The notes beneath the pieces are model-generated. The model did no database searches and was not told the DNA's origin. It saw only the letters and a list, made by a program, of their open reading frames with translations. Of a DNA stretch of 64,000 bases, positions 42,740-51,104 are shown one piece after another. The stretch spans positions 4,340,001 through 4,404,000 of the forward strand of contig NZ_CP053085.1 of NCBI RefSeq assembly GCF_013004105.1, written 5' to 3'. Positions within the stretch are counted from its first letter, which is position 1. Each line of letters begins with the position of its first letter. Source of the DNA: Gemmatimonas groenlandica (GTDB lineage Bacteria; Gemmatimonadota; Gemmatimonadetes; Gemmatimonadales; Gemmatimonadaceae). The position numbers and the translations under genes were made by a program.

Positions 42740-44095
42740 ATGCCCATCCGACTGCTCTCCCGACATCGCGTGCCGACGCTCCGCCGCGCCCTAGTGGCGG
42801 TGGTTGCAGCGGCCCTGCTCCCGAAGGCCGCCGCCGCCCAGACCCCCGTGATTTTTGTACACGGCAACGGCGACCACGCCGGGCTGTGGGACAACGTGAT
42901 CTGGCGATTCGAATCGAACGGGTATCCAGCGTCGCGGCTGTTCGCGGTGGATCTGCCCAATCCGTCGTCCTCGAGCACGCTCACGGCGGTGGAGCTGAAT
43001 CGCTCCACGCCCGAGGAGCAGACCGCGGCGCTGGCCGCGTTCGTGACGCGCGTGCTGCTCACGACCGGAGCGAACAAGGTGGCATTAGTGGGGAGTTCGC
43101 GCGGCGGCATGACGATCCGCAACTACGTGCGCTTCGGCGGCGGCGCGGCGCATGTCTCGCACGTGATCACCGGGGGCACACCGAACCATGGTGTATTCGC
43201 GATTCCCACGGTGCAGCCCGACGGCGAATTCAACGGGGCCGGCCCCTATCTGCGCGCCCTGAATCGCGGCACTGAGGTGGTGCCGGGGGTGAAGTTCCTC
43301 GCCCTTCGCTCGGACTCGCTAGACAAGTACGCGCAGGCCGACGGCGCGGGCCTCGGCATGAAGGGAACGGCCACCAACGTGGATGCCAGGGGGCCGGCGT
43401 TGCGCGGTGCGCTGAACGTGGTGCTGCCCGGCACGGACCATCGCGAAGTGGCCTTTGGACCTGCCGCATTCCGCGCCCAGTACCGCTTCATCACCGGTCG
43501 CGCGCCGACCCACATGGACATTGTGCCCGACACGGTTGCACTGCTTGAGGGCATGATCAGTGGCAACGTGAACGCGAGTCCAACCAACCTGCCGCTCGCG
43601 AATGCCGTGATCACGGTGCACGCGGTCGACGCAGCCACCGGCCAGCGCATCGGCGCACCAGTGTACCGCGCGGTCACGTCGCACACGGGACGCTGGGGTC
43701 CGTTCCGCGCGTCACCGACCGCGCGCTACGAGTTCGAGCTGGCGAGTCCCGATAGCGCGGTGATCCTGCACGTATTCCGCATGCCGTTCCCACGTTCCAG
43801 TCGTGTGGTGAATTTCCGGTTTCCCACCCCGCCGGCCACGCGCGCTGACAGCGTGAGCGTACTCATTGCCCGTCCACGCGGCTATCTCGGCCTCGGCCGC
43901 GACACCGTGGAGTTCGACGGCACGCGCGCCACCGGGATCCCGCCCGGCGTGCCAACAGTGGATCGCGCCATTCGCTGGTTCGGTGCCCGCGAACCGATCA
44001 CGGTGCGCACGCGCGTCAATGGCGAGACGATCGTGGTGCGCACCCAGCCTGGTGACAAACGCCGCTTGGTGTCGGCGGAATTTCAGCGGGAGTAG
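42740..44095 (+). CDS. Exported lipase/esterase-like alpha/beta hydrolase
   Basis: The 451-residue protein has a signal peptide ending near KAAAAQ. The oxyanion-hole motif VIFVHGNGDHAGLWD lies near residue 40. The nucleophile elbow KVALVGSSRGGMTIRNYV lies near 125 (G-x-S-x-G with Ser), and the catalytic His is probably GTDHREV near 235. The ~190-residue C-terminal part is beta-rich (repeated NAVITVHAVDAATGQ, RADSVSVLIA) and may be a carbohydrate- or surface-binding module. It resembles bacterial triacylglycerol lipases or PHB-depolymerase-like enzymes. The ATG at 42740 is used; a TTG nine codons earlier is less likely. It ends 1 bp before palindrome A4. Confidence 0.82.
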   Translation: MPIRLLSRHRVPTLRRALVAVVAAALLPKAAAAQTPVIFVHGNGDHAGLWDNVIWRFESNGYPASRLFAVDLPNPSSSSTLTAVELNRSTPEEQTAALAAFVTRVLLTTGANKVALVGSSRGGMTIRNYVRFGGGAAHVSHVITGGTPNHGVFAIPTVQPDGEFNGAGPYLRALNRGTEVVPGVKFLALRSDSLDKYAQADGAGLGMKGTATNVDARGPALRGALNVVLPGTDHREVAFGPAAFRAQYRFITGRAPTHMDIVPDTVALLEGMISGNVNASPTNLPLANAVITVHAVDAATGQRIGAPVYRAVTSHTGRWGPFRASPTARYEFELASPDSAVILHVFRMPFPRSSRVVNFRFPTPPATRADSVSVLIARPRGYLGLGRDTVEFDGTRATGIPPGVPTVDRAIRWFGAREPITVRTRVNGETIVVRTQPGDKRRLVSAEFQRE

Positions 44096-44096
44096 T

Positions 44097-44261
44097 GAAC
44101 TGCAAAAGCAACAGCCGGAACACGGATATACGGAAACGGCACAGACAACGCACAGATAAGCGAAACGGCGCCGAGAGTATTCCTCTCGGCGCCGTTCGCT
44201 TATCTGTGTTGGTTCGGTGTATTCCGTGCCATCCGTGTTCTGGCTGTTGCTTTTGCAGTTC
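44097..44261. repeat. Family A composite palindrome, copy A4 (most complete)
   Basis: This 165-bp element fills the whole convergent gap between the lipase and TonB receptor genes. The outer 20-nt arms (44097-44116 and 44242-44261) are perfect reverse complements. Internal words GGAACACGGAT, CACAGATAAGCG and a central AACGGCGCCGAGAG stem around a 5-nt loop (TATTC) continue the pairing with a few bulges. The left arm starts 1 bp after one stop codon and the right arm reaches the other stop, so both mRNAs would end in a very long hairpin. Confidence 0.92.
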
Positions 44262-46777
44262 TAGAAGCGCCGCGAAACCTGCACCGTCACGAAGCGCGGC
44301 GCACCGGCGATGAACGTCGGGATGCCAAACGCGCCGCCGGTGTTACCGGCGTCGATGATGTACTGCTGATCGAACAGATTGCGCGCGATCACAGTGAGCT
44401 CGGTGCGATCGTCGGGCAGGCGCAAGCCGCCGCGCACGTTGAACAGCAGCTGGCCCTTCTCCGAGATCGCGGGAAGGTTGGTGTCCTCGAAGAACACCTT
44501 GCCGCGATACGTGGTATTCGGCGAGACGTACAGCTGGCCGAAGCGCCGCTTCGTGGCGTCGAGATTGATGCCGGCCGAGTAGCTGTGCATCGGCGTGAGG
44601 CGGAAGCGATTACCGGCGCGCGCCTGCGTGTTGCCATTGGCGTCGGTGCTGTCGAACTTCGCATCGGTATATCCCACCGTGGCGAACACCGACGTCTGGG
44701 CGTTCACCTGACCACGCACGCTGCCTTCGAAGCCCCAGGCCTTGGCGCGTCCGGCGTCGAGTGTCTCGCTCACCAGTCCCGTCGGTGTGAGGCGGGTGAT
44801 CGACGTCTGGAAGTTGTTGTAGCGGTAGTCGAATGCGCTTAGGTCGAACTGCGCACGACCGCCGGCGAACTCACCTTTGATACCACCTTCCGTGCTGAGC
44901 ACCGTCTCTTCGCTGAGCGTGCGCACGCCGGCCGCGTTGACCACCACCACGTTCGGGCGGCGTCCCTTCGAGAACGAGGCGTAGCCCATGTAGTTGCGAC
45001 CGAAATCGTAGTTCGCGATCGCACGGCCAACGGCGGAGCGAAATACGCCCGTGCCCTCCTTTCGGCCGTTCGTCGGCGCGAAGAGATTGTTCGGCGCGGC
45101 GCGCAGCAGGGCGCCGAGCGAACCGGGTGTGGCGCTGTTCTGCACTTCGTACGCGTTCTCGACCTGTTCGTACGTGCCGCGCACACCGGCGGTGAGGCTG
45201 AGGCGCGAGATGCGGTAGGTCGCATCGGCGAAGACGTCGGCCGCCGTCGTCTGTCCGAAGTTCTGGTACTGCTCGGTATGCGACGTCTTGAACGGGAGCC
45301 CCGTCGACGGATTGTTGACGATGCTCAAGTTGGCCGACCCGTTCGCGGTCACGATCGGCTGCCCAGTGAGCAGCGCGAAGAGGCTGCGCTCATCAGTGCT
45401 GAAGGGCACGCGCTGACTGCCGCGCTCCCAGAACCCGCTCGCGCCGGCGAAGCCGGTGAGCCTGCCGCCGCGATCGTACGCGAAGCGCAGTTCCTGACTG
45501 GCCTGACTGCCTTCCGCGACTTCGCGGAACTGCAGCACGGGCGCCAGCGTGCCGTCAGCGTCGAACGCTTCGTCGCTGTAGAAGCGACGACCGGCCGAGA
45601 TGCTGGTGAGCGTCCACGCCGGCGAGAGTTGCTGATTGTAGAGGACGGTGAGGCCGCCGACCTGGCGGTTGATACCCGGCGAGTCGCCACCATTGAGGCC
45701 GGCGCGCGCGAACGGCGTGGCATCGCCAGCTGGCGGCGCGAAGCGCGTGCTCTTGAACGATGTGCCGGGCGAATCATCCGTTTGCGCGTTGGCGATGATG
45801 TCGACGGTCGACGACGTCGTCGGCAGCCACCGCAACGACGCGCGCACGGCGCCGGTGTTCTTACCGTTCAGCGTGCCGCCCGCGGCGTTTGTGATGAAGC
45901 CGTCGCGCTTGTTGTAGATCGCGGCCACGCGTCCGAACAGCTTCCCGTCTACCAGCGGCGCGTTCACCATACCGTTCGCGTACAGCTCGTTGAACGTGCC
46001 GCCGCCGATCGCCACCGACGATTCGCGCTTGTTCACGGCCTTGTTCTGAATGACGTGCACGGCCCCGATCTGGGCACCGCGTCCGAACAGCGTGCCCTGA
46101 GGGCCCTTCAGGACTTCCACGCGTTCGAGGTCGAACAGCTCCACCACGGAGCCACGCGACTTGGATATCGACACGCCGTCCTGGAACACCGACACGCGAG
46201 GCTCGACGTAGCTGGTGCCGTCGTCGGAGGTGATGCCGCGAATCACGAAGCCCGGGTTGTTCGGGCTTTGCAATTGCACGTTGAGGCCCGGCACATATGC
46301 CGAGAGGGCGTCGAACTGCTGGATGCTCTGCTTAGTCAGGAAGTCCGCCGTGAGCGCCGTGACGGCGACCGGCACGTCCTGCGCCGACTCACTACGCTTT
46401 TGCGCGGTGATCGCGACCTGCTGCAGGGTGGTGGTCGAGCGCTTGAGCGCGAGGTTCCCGCGAATGGTCTGTCCGGCAACAACGCGCAGCTGCACGCTGT
46501 CCGGGAGCAGGCCGATCGCACGCGCGACGATCCAATAGGTGCCCACCGGCAGGTCGCTGATCTGGTACCGTCCCGCGACATCTGTGGTCGCACGGGCGTC
46601 TCGGCCGCTCACCGAGATCGTCGCCCGTTCCACAGGAAGATTTCCCTCGGCCGTCGAGACGGATCCGGCAACCGTTCCACCGGATTGCGCCGCGAGCGCA
46701 ACGGGCGAGGCGATGAGGAGCGCGGCGAGTGAAAGGGGCCAGTTGGTGCGTGGCCATGACGACTTCATGATGATCAT
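44261..46777 (-). CDS. TonB-dependent outer-membrane receptor with regulatory N-domain
   Basis: The 838-residue outer-membrane protein has a signal peptide ending near VALAAQ, then a CarboxypepD-regulatory-like domain (residues ~35-110: GTVAGSVSTAEG, TTDVAGRYQISDLPVGTY). The TonB box/plug region follows (QDVPVAVTALTADFL, PGFVIRGITSDDG, GPQGTLFGRGAQIG), then a long beta-barrel ending in aromatic RRF. It imports an unidentified large nutrient or siderophore using TonB energy. The start is uncertain between 46777 and 46768. Its stop touches repeat A4; repeat A5 lies 141 bp upstream, between this gene and the divergent protease. Confidence 0.92.
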   Translation of the reverse strand: MIIMKSSWPRTNWPLSLAALLIASPVALAAQSGGTVAGSVSTAEGNLPVERATISVSGRDARATTDVAGRYQISDLPVGTYWIVARAIGLLPDSVQLRVVAGQTIRGNLALKRSTTTLQQVAITAQKRSESAQDVPVAVTALTADFLTKQSIQQFDALSAYVPGLNVQLQSPNNPGFVIRGITSDDGTSYVEPRVSVFQDGVSISKSRGSVVELFDLERVEVLKGPQGTLFGRGAQIGAVHVIQNKAVNKRESSVAIGGGTFNELYANGMVNAPLVDGKLFGRVAAIYNKRDGFITNAAGGTLNGKNTGAVRASLRWLPTTSSTVDIIANAQTDDSPGTSFKSTRFAPPAGDATPFARAGLNGGDSPGINRQVGGLTVLYNQQLSPAWTLTSISAGRRFYSDEAFDADGTLAPVLQFREVAEGSQASQELRFAYDRGGRLTGFAGASGFWERGSQRVPFSTDERSLFALLTGQPIVTANGSANLSIVNNPSTGLPFKTSHTEQYQNFGQTTAADVFADATYRISRLSLTAGVRGTYEQVENAYEVQNSATPGSLGALLRAAPNNLFAPTNGRKEGTGVFRSAVGRAIANYDFGRNYMGYASFSKGRRPNVVVVNAAGVRTLSEETVLSTEGGIKGEFAGGRAQFDLSAFDYRYNNFQTSITRLTPTGLVSETLDAGRAKAWGFEGSVRGQVNAQTSVFATVGYTDAKFDSTDANGNTQARAGNRFRLTPMHSYSAGINLDATKRRFGQLYVSPNTTYRGKVFFEDTNLPAISEKGQLLFNVRGGLRLPDDRTELTVIARNLFDQQYIIDAGNTGGAFGIPTFIAGAPRFVTVQVSRRF

Positions 46778-46917
46778 GTGTGACTCAAGGTGTTGAGGAG
46801 AGACGACACCGAGAGAACGCCAGCGCATGTCACGCTTTGGCGACGGACGCGGTCGTAGCGCGGTAACGCCTGCGTGACGATCGGGAGCGCGACGATCATG
46901 ACGAAGGGGACCGCACC

Positions 46918-47087
46918 GGCAACTGCCAGAGCACGGAGACCACGGAATTCACCGAACCAACACAGATAGGCAACGAGCGCCTCATCGTGATCATCGCCGT
47001 AGGCTTATCCGTGCTGGTTCGGTGTGATCGGTGCCATCCGTGTTCTGGCTGTTGCTGTTGCTGTTGCTGTTGCCGTTGCCGTTGCTG
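46918..47087. repeat. Family A composite palindrome, copy A5
   Basis: This 170-bp copy lies in the 418-bp divergent gap between the TonB receptor and the zinc protease. Left words GGCAACTGCCAGAGCACGG and GAACCAACACAGATAGGC pair with GGCTTATCCGTGCTGGTTC and CCGTGTTCTGGC. The right end extends into six GTTGCT/GTTGCC hexamers (47050-47087) with little left counterpart. The other ~250 bp of the gap (46778-46917 and 47088-47195) must hold the two promoters; none was assigned with confidence. Confidence 0.84.
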
Positions 47088-47195
47088 ATTTCGACGCCAA
47101 TGCCGCCCGCATTCCCCGCCCTTGCGGATAGCGCGCCCCTCTCTGCCGGTGCTACAATCGAGAGTTCGCCGAACCTCCACCTCGTCCCGCGCCAC

Positions 47196-49649
47196 ATGTC
47201 CCAGCTCTGCCCACGTTCGCTGCCGCAATGGTTTGCCGCCGCGGCGGTCGCCCTGACCGGCGTCACGTCTGTGCTCCACGCCCAAGCACCTGACGCCCCG
47301 TTCCTGCGCGTGCGCGTGGACGAAGCGCGCAATCGCGCCCTGCTCGATATCCCCGCCGGACAGATGGGCAAGGATTTCCTGCATCAAGTCACCCTCACGA
47401 CCGGACTCGGACAGAGCAACGGCCCCGGTCTCGACCGTGCCCAGATGGGGCAGAGCGTGGTGGTGCGCCTCGAGCGACGCGGCAATCGCGTGCTGATGGT
47501 GCGCGACAACTGGAGCGTGCGGGCCCCGAACGGTGACGCCGGCAACAAGCAGGCGGCGTCCGACGCCTTTCCGCGGTCGGTGGTGGCCTCGTTCACCGTC
47601 GACGGCGAAAAGGACGGCATGACGACCGTTGATGCGACGTCGCTCTTCCTGGCGGACGCGTACGGCGTGGCCGACGCGCTCCGCGGCGGTGCAGGGCCGG
47701 GCGGCGTCGGTGCCGGCGGCTCGGCCGGCGTCTATCGCGTGGATGCCACCCGCAGCTGGCTCGATACCGCGCGCACCAAGGCCTTTCCGAAGAATGCCGA
47801 AGTGCACGCCATCCTCACCTTCGTGAGCGACGCTCCCGGCGGACTCGCGCGCCGTGCCGCACCCGATCCGAAAGCCATGACCTTCGAGGAGCACCACTCA
47901 CTGGTCGTGCTCCCCGATCCCACCAGCTACCGTCCGCGCAACTTCGATCCGCGCTTCGGCTACGGCGGGACGCAGTTCGCCGATCTCTCGCAGGGTTTCG
48001 ACGGCACCTATCGCTCGGGCTTCATCAACCGCTGGCGTCTCGTGCCCAAGGATCCTGCGGCGTATCGTCGCGGCGAGCTCGTGGAGCCGGTCACGCCGGT
48101 CACGTACTACCTCGACCCCGGTGTGCCGCCGCAGTACCGCGAAGCGCTGCGGCAGGGAGGCAACTGGTGGGCCAAAGTGTTCGAAGCCGCCGGCTTCAAG
48201 AACGCCTTCCGCGTCCTCGATCTGCCGGCCGGCGCCGACCCGATGGACGCCCGATACAACATGCTGATGTGGGTGCACCGCTCCGGTCCCGGCCCGAGCG
48301 TGGGCCCGAGCTACAGCGATCCGCGAACCGGTGAGATCATCCGCGCCATCGTGCGCATGGACGCCTGGCGCTCGCTGGTCGACTACAACATCTGGGCCGG
48401 CACAGTGCCCGCCTCCGGTCCGCGCGGCCCGAATGTGGACGCCGAGACGTTCGCGATGTCGCGCCGCCGTCAGCACGCCGCCCACGAGATCGGCCACACG
48501 CTCGGCTTGTCGCACAACTACATCGCGCATTCGCAGGGCCGGACGTCGGTGATGGACTATCCGTATCCGCTGATCACGCTCGCCGCCGATGGCACGCCCG
48601 ATCTGCGCGACGCGTACCGTAAAGGCCCCGGCGCCTGGGACACGCTCGCCATTAAGCTGGGTTACACCTGGTACGCCGACAGCGCGTCGGAAGCGAAGGG
48701 ACTCGACGCGATCATGAAGGATGGTCTCGCGCGCAACGTGCGTTTCATCAACGACCAGTACGCCAACGCCAACGGATCGATTCCGGAAGTGACGCGCTGG
48801 GTGGAAGGCGCCACGATGTTCGACGCCGTCGAGCGCACGTCGAAGTTGCGTCGCGTGCTGATGGACAAGTTCGACGAGCGCGCGATCAAGCCGGGCGAGC
48901 CGATGGCGCTGCTCAACATGCGCTTCGCCCATGTGTATCTGCATCACCGTTACTCACTGGAAGGCCTCGCCAAGAACATCGGCGGTATGGACTTCACGTT
49001 CACGCTGCGCGGCGACGGACAGACGCCGACCACGATCGTGCCCGCAGCGACCCAGCGTCGCGCGCTCACGATGGCGCTCGACGCCATTCAGCCGAGTGAG
49101 CTTACGGTCCCCGAGCGCGTACAGAAGATGATCCCGCCCGCGCCGCCGGGTTTCAATGCCGACATGACGTGGATCGACAGCAACGGCGGCACCACGTTCG
49201 ACGCCGTCACGCTGGCCGGTGGACTGGCAACGGAAGTGATCGGCTATCTGCTCGACCGCGAGCGCCTCGCGCGTGTCGTGCTGATCGCGGGACGTGACAA
49301 CGCCGCGCTCTCGCTCGACGAAGTACTACGCGCCGTCGTGCAGCGCACGTGGGGCAGCACCGCCGCGACCGCGGCCGCCGAGAAGGCCGTGCAACGCGCC
49401 GCCCAGCGCGCCGCCGTCGACGCGATCCTTGACCTTGCCGGCGACAAGCGTGCCATGCCCGACGTGCGTGCCGCCGCGCTGATGCATCTCAAGGCGCTCG
49501 ACACGCAGCTCGCCGGCATGACGTCGGCCGACGCCGCGGTGCAAGCCCACGTGGCCTCCGCGCGTCACGACATCGCGACGTTCATGGACGGCAACGACGA
49601 CCCGAGCGCGCGACCGAGGTTCCCGGTGATTGTACTACCGTGGCCGTAA
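47196..49649 (+). CDS. Exported zinc-dependent metalloprotease (DUF5117/DUF4953 type)
   Basis: The 817-residue protein has a signal peptide ending near SVLHAQ. It follows the DUF5118/5117-DUF4953 architecture: an N-terminal beta domain, VTYYLDPGVPPQYREALRQG, then the metzincin-type zinc site HAAHEIGHTLGLSHNY near residue 430-445 (HExxHxxGxxH) with Met-turn VMDYPYP near 455. The helical C-terminal ~250 residues end in VIVLPWP. It degrades proteins or peptides outside the cytosol. The ATG at 47196 is chosen because it begins the signal peptide; the frame upstream runs through repeat A5 and is spurious. Repeat B1 follows 7 bp after its stop. Confidence 0.9.
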   Translation: MSQLCPRSLPQWFAAAAVALTGVTSVLHAQAPDAPFLRVRVDEARNRALLDIPAGQMGKDFLHQVTLTTGLGQSNGPGLDRAQMGQSVVVRLERRGNRVLMVRDNWSVRAPNGDAGNKQAASDAFPRSVVASFTVDGEKDGMTTVDATSLFLADAYGVADALRGGAGPGGVGAGGSAGVYRVDATRSWLDTARTKAFPKNAEVHAILTFVSDAPGGLARRAAPDPKAMTFEEHHSLVVLPDPTSYRPRNFDPRFGYGGTQFADLSQGFDGTYRSGFINRWRLVPKDPAAYRRGELVEPVTPVTYYLDPGVPPQYREALRQGGNWWAKVFEAAGFKNAFRVLDLPAGADPMDARYNMLMWVHRSGPGPSVGPSYSDPRTGEIIRAIVRMDAWRSLVDYNIWAGTVPASGPRGPNVDAETFAMSRRRQHAAHEIGHTLGLSHNYIAHSQGRTSVMDYPYPLITLAADGTPDLRDAYRKGPGAWDTLAIKLGYTWYADSASEAKGLDAIMKDGLARNVRFINDQYANANGSIPEVTRWVEGATMFDAVERTSKLRRVLMDKFDERAIKPGEPMALLNMRFAHVYLHHRYSLEGLAKNIGGMDFTFTLRGDGQTPTTIVPAATQRRALTMALDAIQPSELTVPERVQKMIPPAPPGFNADMTWIDSNGGTTFDAVTLAGGLATEVIGYLLDRERLARVVLIAGRDNAALSLDEVLRAVVQRTWGSTAATAAAEKAVQRAAQRAAVDAILDLAGDKRAMPDVRAAALMHLKALDTQLAGMTSADAAVQAHVASARHDIATFMDGNDDPSARPRFPVIVLPWP

Positions 49650-49656
49650 TTCACGG

Positions 49657-49886
49657 ACAAACCGCGCTAAGAATCGACCGCGCTAAGAGTGAACGGCGCT
49701 AAGAGTCAAGCACGCGAAGAGTAAGGGGCGTAAACGACGAACCGCGCCAACAGCCAAGAGCTCAAAGCTCAGCACTGTTGGCGCGGTTTGCCTTTCCCGC
49801 CCTTCATTCTTGGCGCCCCCTACCTTAGCGCCGTTCACGCTTAGCGCCGTTCACTTTTAGCGCCGTTGACTCTTCGCGCCGTTTGT
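49657..49886. repeat. Family B composite palindrome, copy B1
   Basis: This 230-bp palindrome lies between the zinc protease and a small exported gene. The left arm holds tandem 16-bp units of the type ACGGCGCTAAGAGTGA (about five, partly decayed). The centre is a perfect 14-bp stem (49740-49753 with 49775-49788) enclosing a second small stem. The right arm has the reverse-complement units, core ACTCTTAGCGCCGT. No ORF. The rest of the 326-bp gap holds only the ribosome site of the next gene. Confidence 0.9.
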
Positions 49887-49975
49887 TTTCACGGTGCTCT
49901 ACGTCCATCCGACGCAACCCTTCTCGCCTTCGCCGTGACTCATGCGGTAACCCGCCTACCTTTGGAGCTAACTTC

Positions 49976-50428
49976 ATGAAGATCCCGCTGTGCGTTGCGT
50001 TCGTGGCCCTGGCCCTCGCGAATAGTCCGGTGGCCGCGCAGTCCTCCCTCGTCGGCCACTGGGATATCGACTACGAGCGTGGACGTCGCATCGAGAACGA
50101 CGTCGTCACCCCGGTCATGGGAAAAGCCACGCTCACCATCGCGCTGCAGGGCGACTCGCTCGTGGCCACGCTCCAGCCCACGCCGCGGCCGGACGGCACG
50201 CCCGTGCCTGCCGCCACGATGTCCGCGAAGCCGTCGGCCTCCGGCGTCGTGTTCGTGCAGAAGCAGATCGTGCAGCTCAACGTCGATGGCGAAGTGCGAC
50301 CGCAGGAAGCCACCGTCACCTGGACGCTGCAGGCGACCGGCGATGTGCTGTCCGGCACACTACTCCGCGCGCTGCCGATGATGCCGGAAGCACCGAGCCC
50401 GACTGCGGTTACTGGCAAGAGGATGTAA
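49976..50428 (+). CDS. Small exported protein, unknown function
   Basis: The 150-residue protein has a signal peptide (MKIPLCVAFVALALANSPVAAQ). The mature ~128 residues look like a single beta-sandwich or barrel: LVGHWDIDYERG, KATLTIALQGDSLVATLQP, ATVTWTLQATGDVLSGTLLR. The pattern recalls lipocalin-like or DUF-type small secreted proteins that measure treated versus control, but no family is certain. GGAG lies 9 nt before the ATG at 49976. It is the only gene between palindromes B1 and B2. Confidence 0.7.
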   Translation: MKIPLCVAFVALALANSPVAAQSSLVGHWDIDYERGRRIENDVVTPVMGKATLTIALQGDSLVATLQPTPRPDGTPVPAATMSAKPSASGVVFVQKQIVQLNVDGEVRPQEATVTWTLQATGDVLSGTLLRALPMMPEAPSPTAVTGKRM

Positions 50429-50435
50429 AGGATGA

Positions 50436-50606
50436 ACGGCGCTAAGAGTGAAAAGCGCTAAGAGTCAACGGCGCCAAGAATCAACGGCGCTAAGAGTGAA
50501 CGGCGCCAACCACGCCGGCGCCGTTGGCTGTTTCGCCCCTTATTCTTAGCGCGGTTCATTCTTAGCGCCGTTCATTCCTAGCGCCGTTGATTCTTAGCGC
50601 CCCTCG
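50436..50606. repeat. Family B composite palindrome, copy B2
   Basis: This 171-bp copy has four 16-bp left units at 50436, 50452, 50468 and 50484 (core GCGCTAAGAGT, spacing exactly 16). A central 9-bp perfect stem follows (50499-50507 with 50517-50525), then three reverse-complement units at 50549, 50565 and 50581. It begins 7 bp after one stop codon and ends 11 bp before the Nudix start, so it lies within or next to that gene's leader. Confidence 0.92.
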
Positions 50607-50617
50607 CCGGTGACAAC

Positions 50618-51031
50618 ATGAGGTTCCCCCGCATCGGCGTCGCCGTCATTGTGGTCCGCGACGGACAGGTCTTGGTTGGCCGGCGGCTCGGCGGCACGCA
50701 GGGGCACAACACGTGGCAGTTCCCCGGCGGCCATCTCGAGTTCGGCGAATCCATCGCGGCCTGTGCCGTGCGCGAGGTCGCCGAAGAGACCGGACTCGAT
50801 GTCACCGTGACCGGCGTCGGTCCGTTCACCAATGACTTCTTCGAGGCGGCGGGCAAGCACTACGTCACGCTTTTTGTGCTCGCGACGGCGCAGGTCGGTT
50901 CACCCCGCGTGCTGGAGCCGGAGAAATGCGCCGAATGGCGCTGGTGCTCGTGGGATGCCATTCCCGAGCCACGCTTTCTCTCCGTTCAGCATCTGCTTGA
51001 GCAGGGCTTTCGCCCGCCCGGCGTTGTGTAG
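50618..51031 (+). CDS. Nudix hydrolase
   Basis: The 137-residue protein has a complete Nudix box, GGHLEFGESIAACAVREVAEETGL, near residues 38-61 (GX5EX7REUXEEXGU), preceded by HNTWQFPGG. This arrangement is close to NUDT15/MutT-type nucleotide-pool sanitisers, which hydrolyse (deoxy)nucleoside triphosphate analogues; the substrate here is not proven. The ATG at 50618 has GGTGA 6 nt upstream. The start lies 11 bp after palindrome B2, whose fold could affect translation. Confidence 0.92.
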   Translation: MRFPRIGVAVIVVRDGQVLVGRRLGGTQGHNTWQFPGGHLEFGESIAACAVREVAEETGLDVTVTGVGPFTNDFFEAAGKHYVTLFVLATAQVGSPRVLEPEKCAEWRWCSWDAIPEPRFLSVQHLLEQGFRPPGVV

Positions 51032-51104
51032 GCCGCCGCTCTTTTCCTGCAGGACCTAATGCTTCCGTAGTGTTCTGTTGCTGCTCGTATAGTGCGTCGA
51101 AAAT

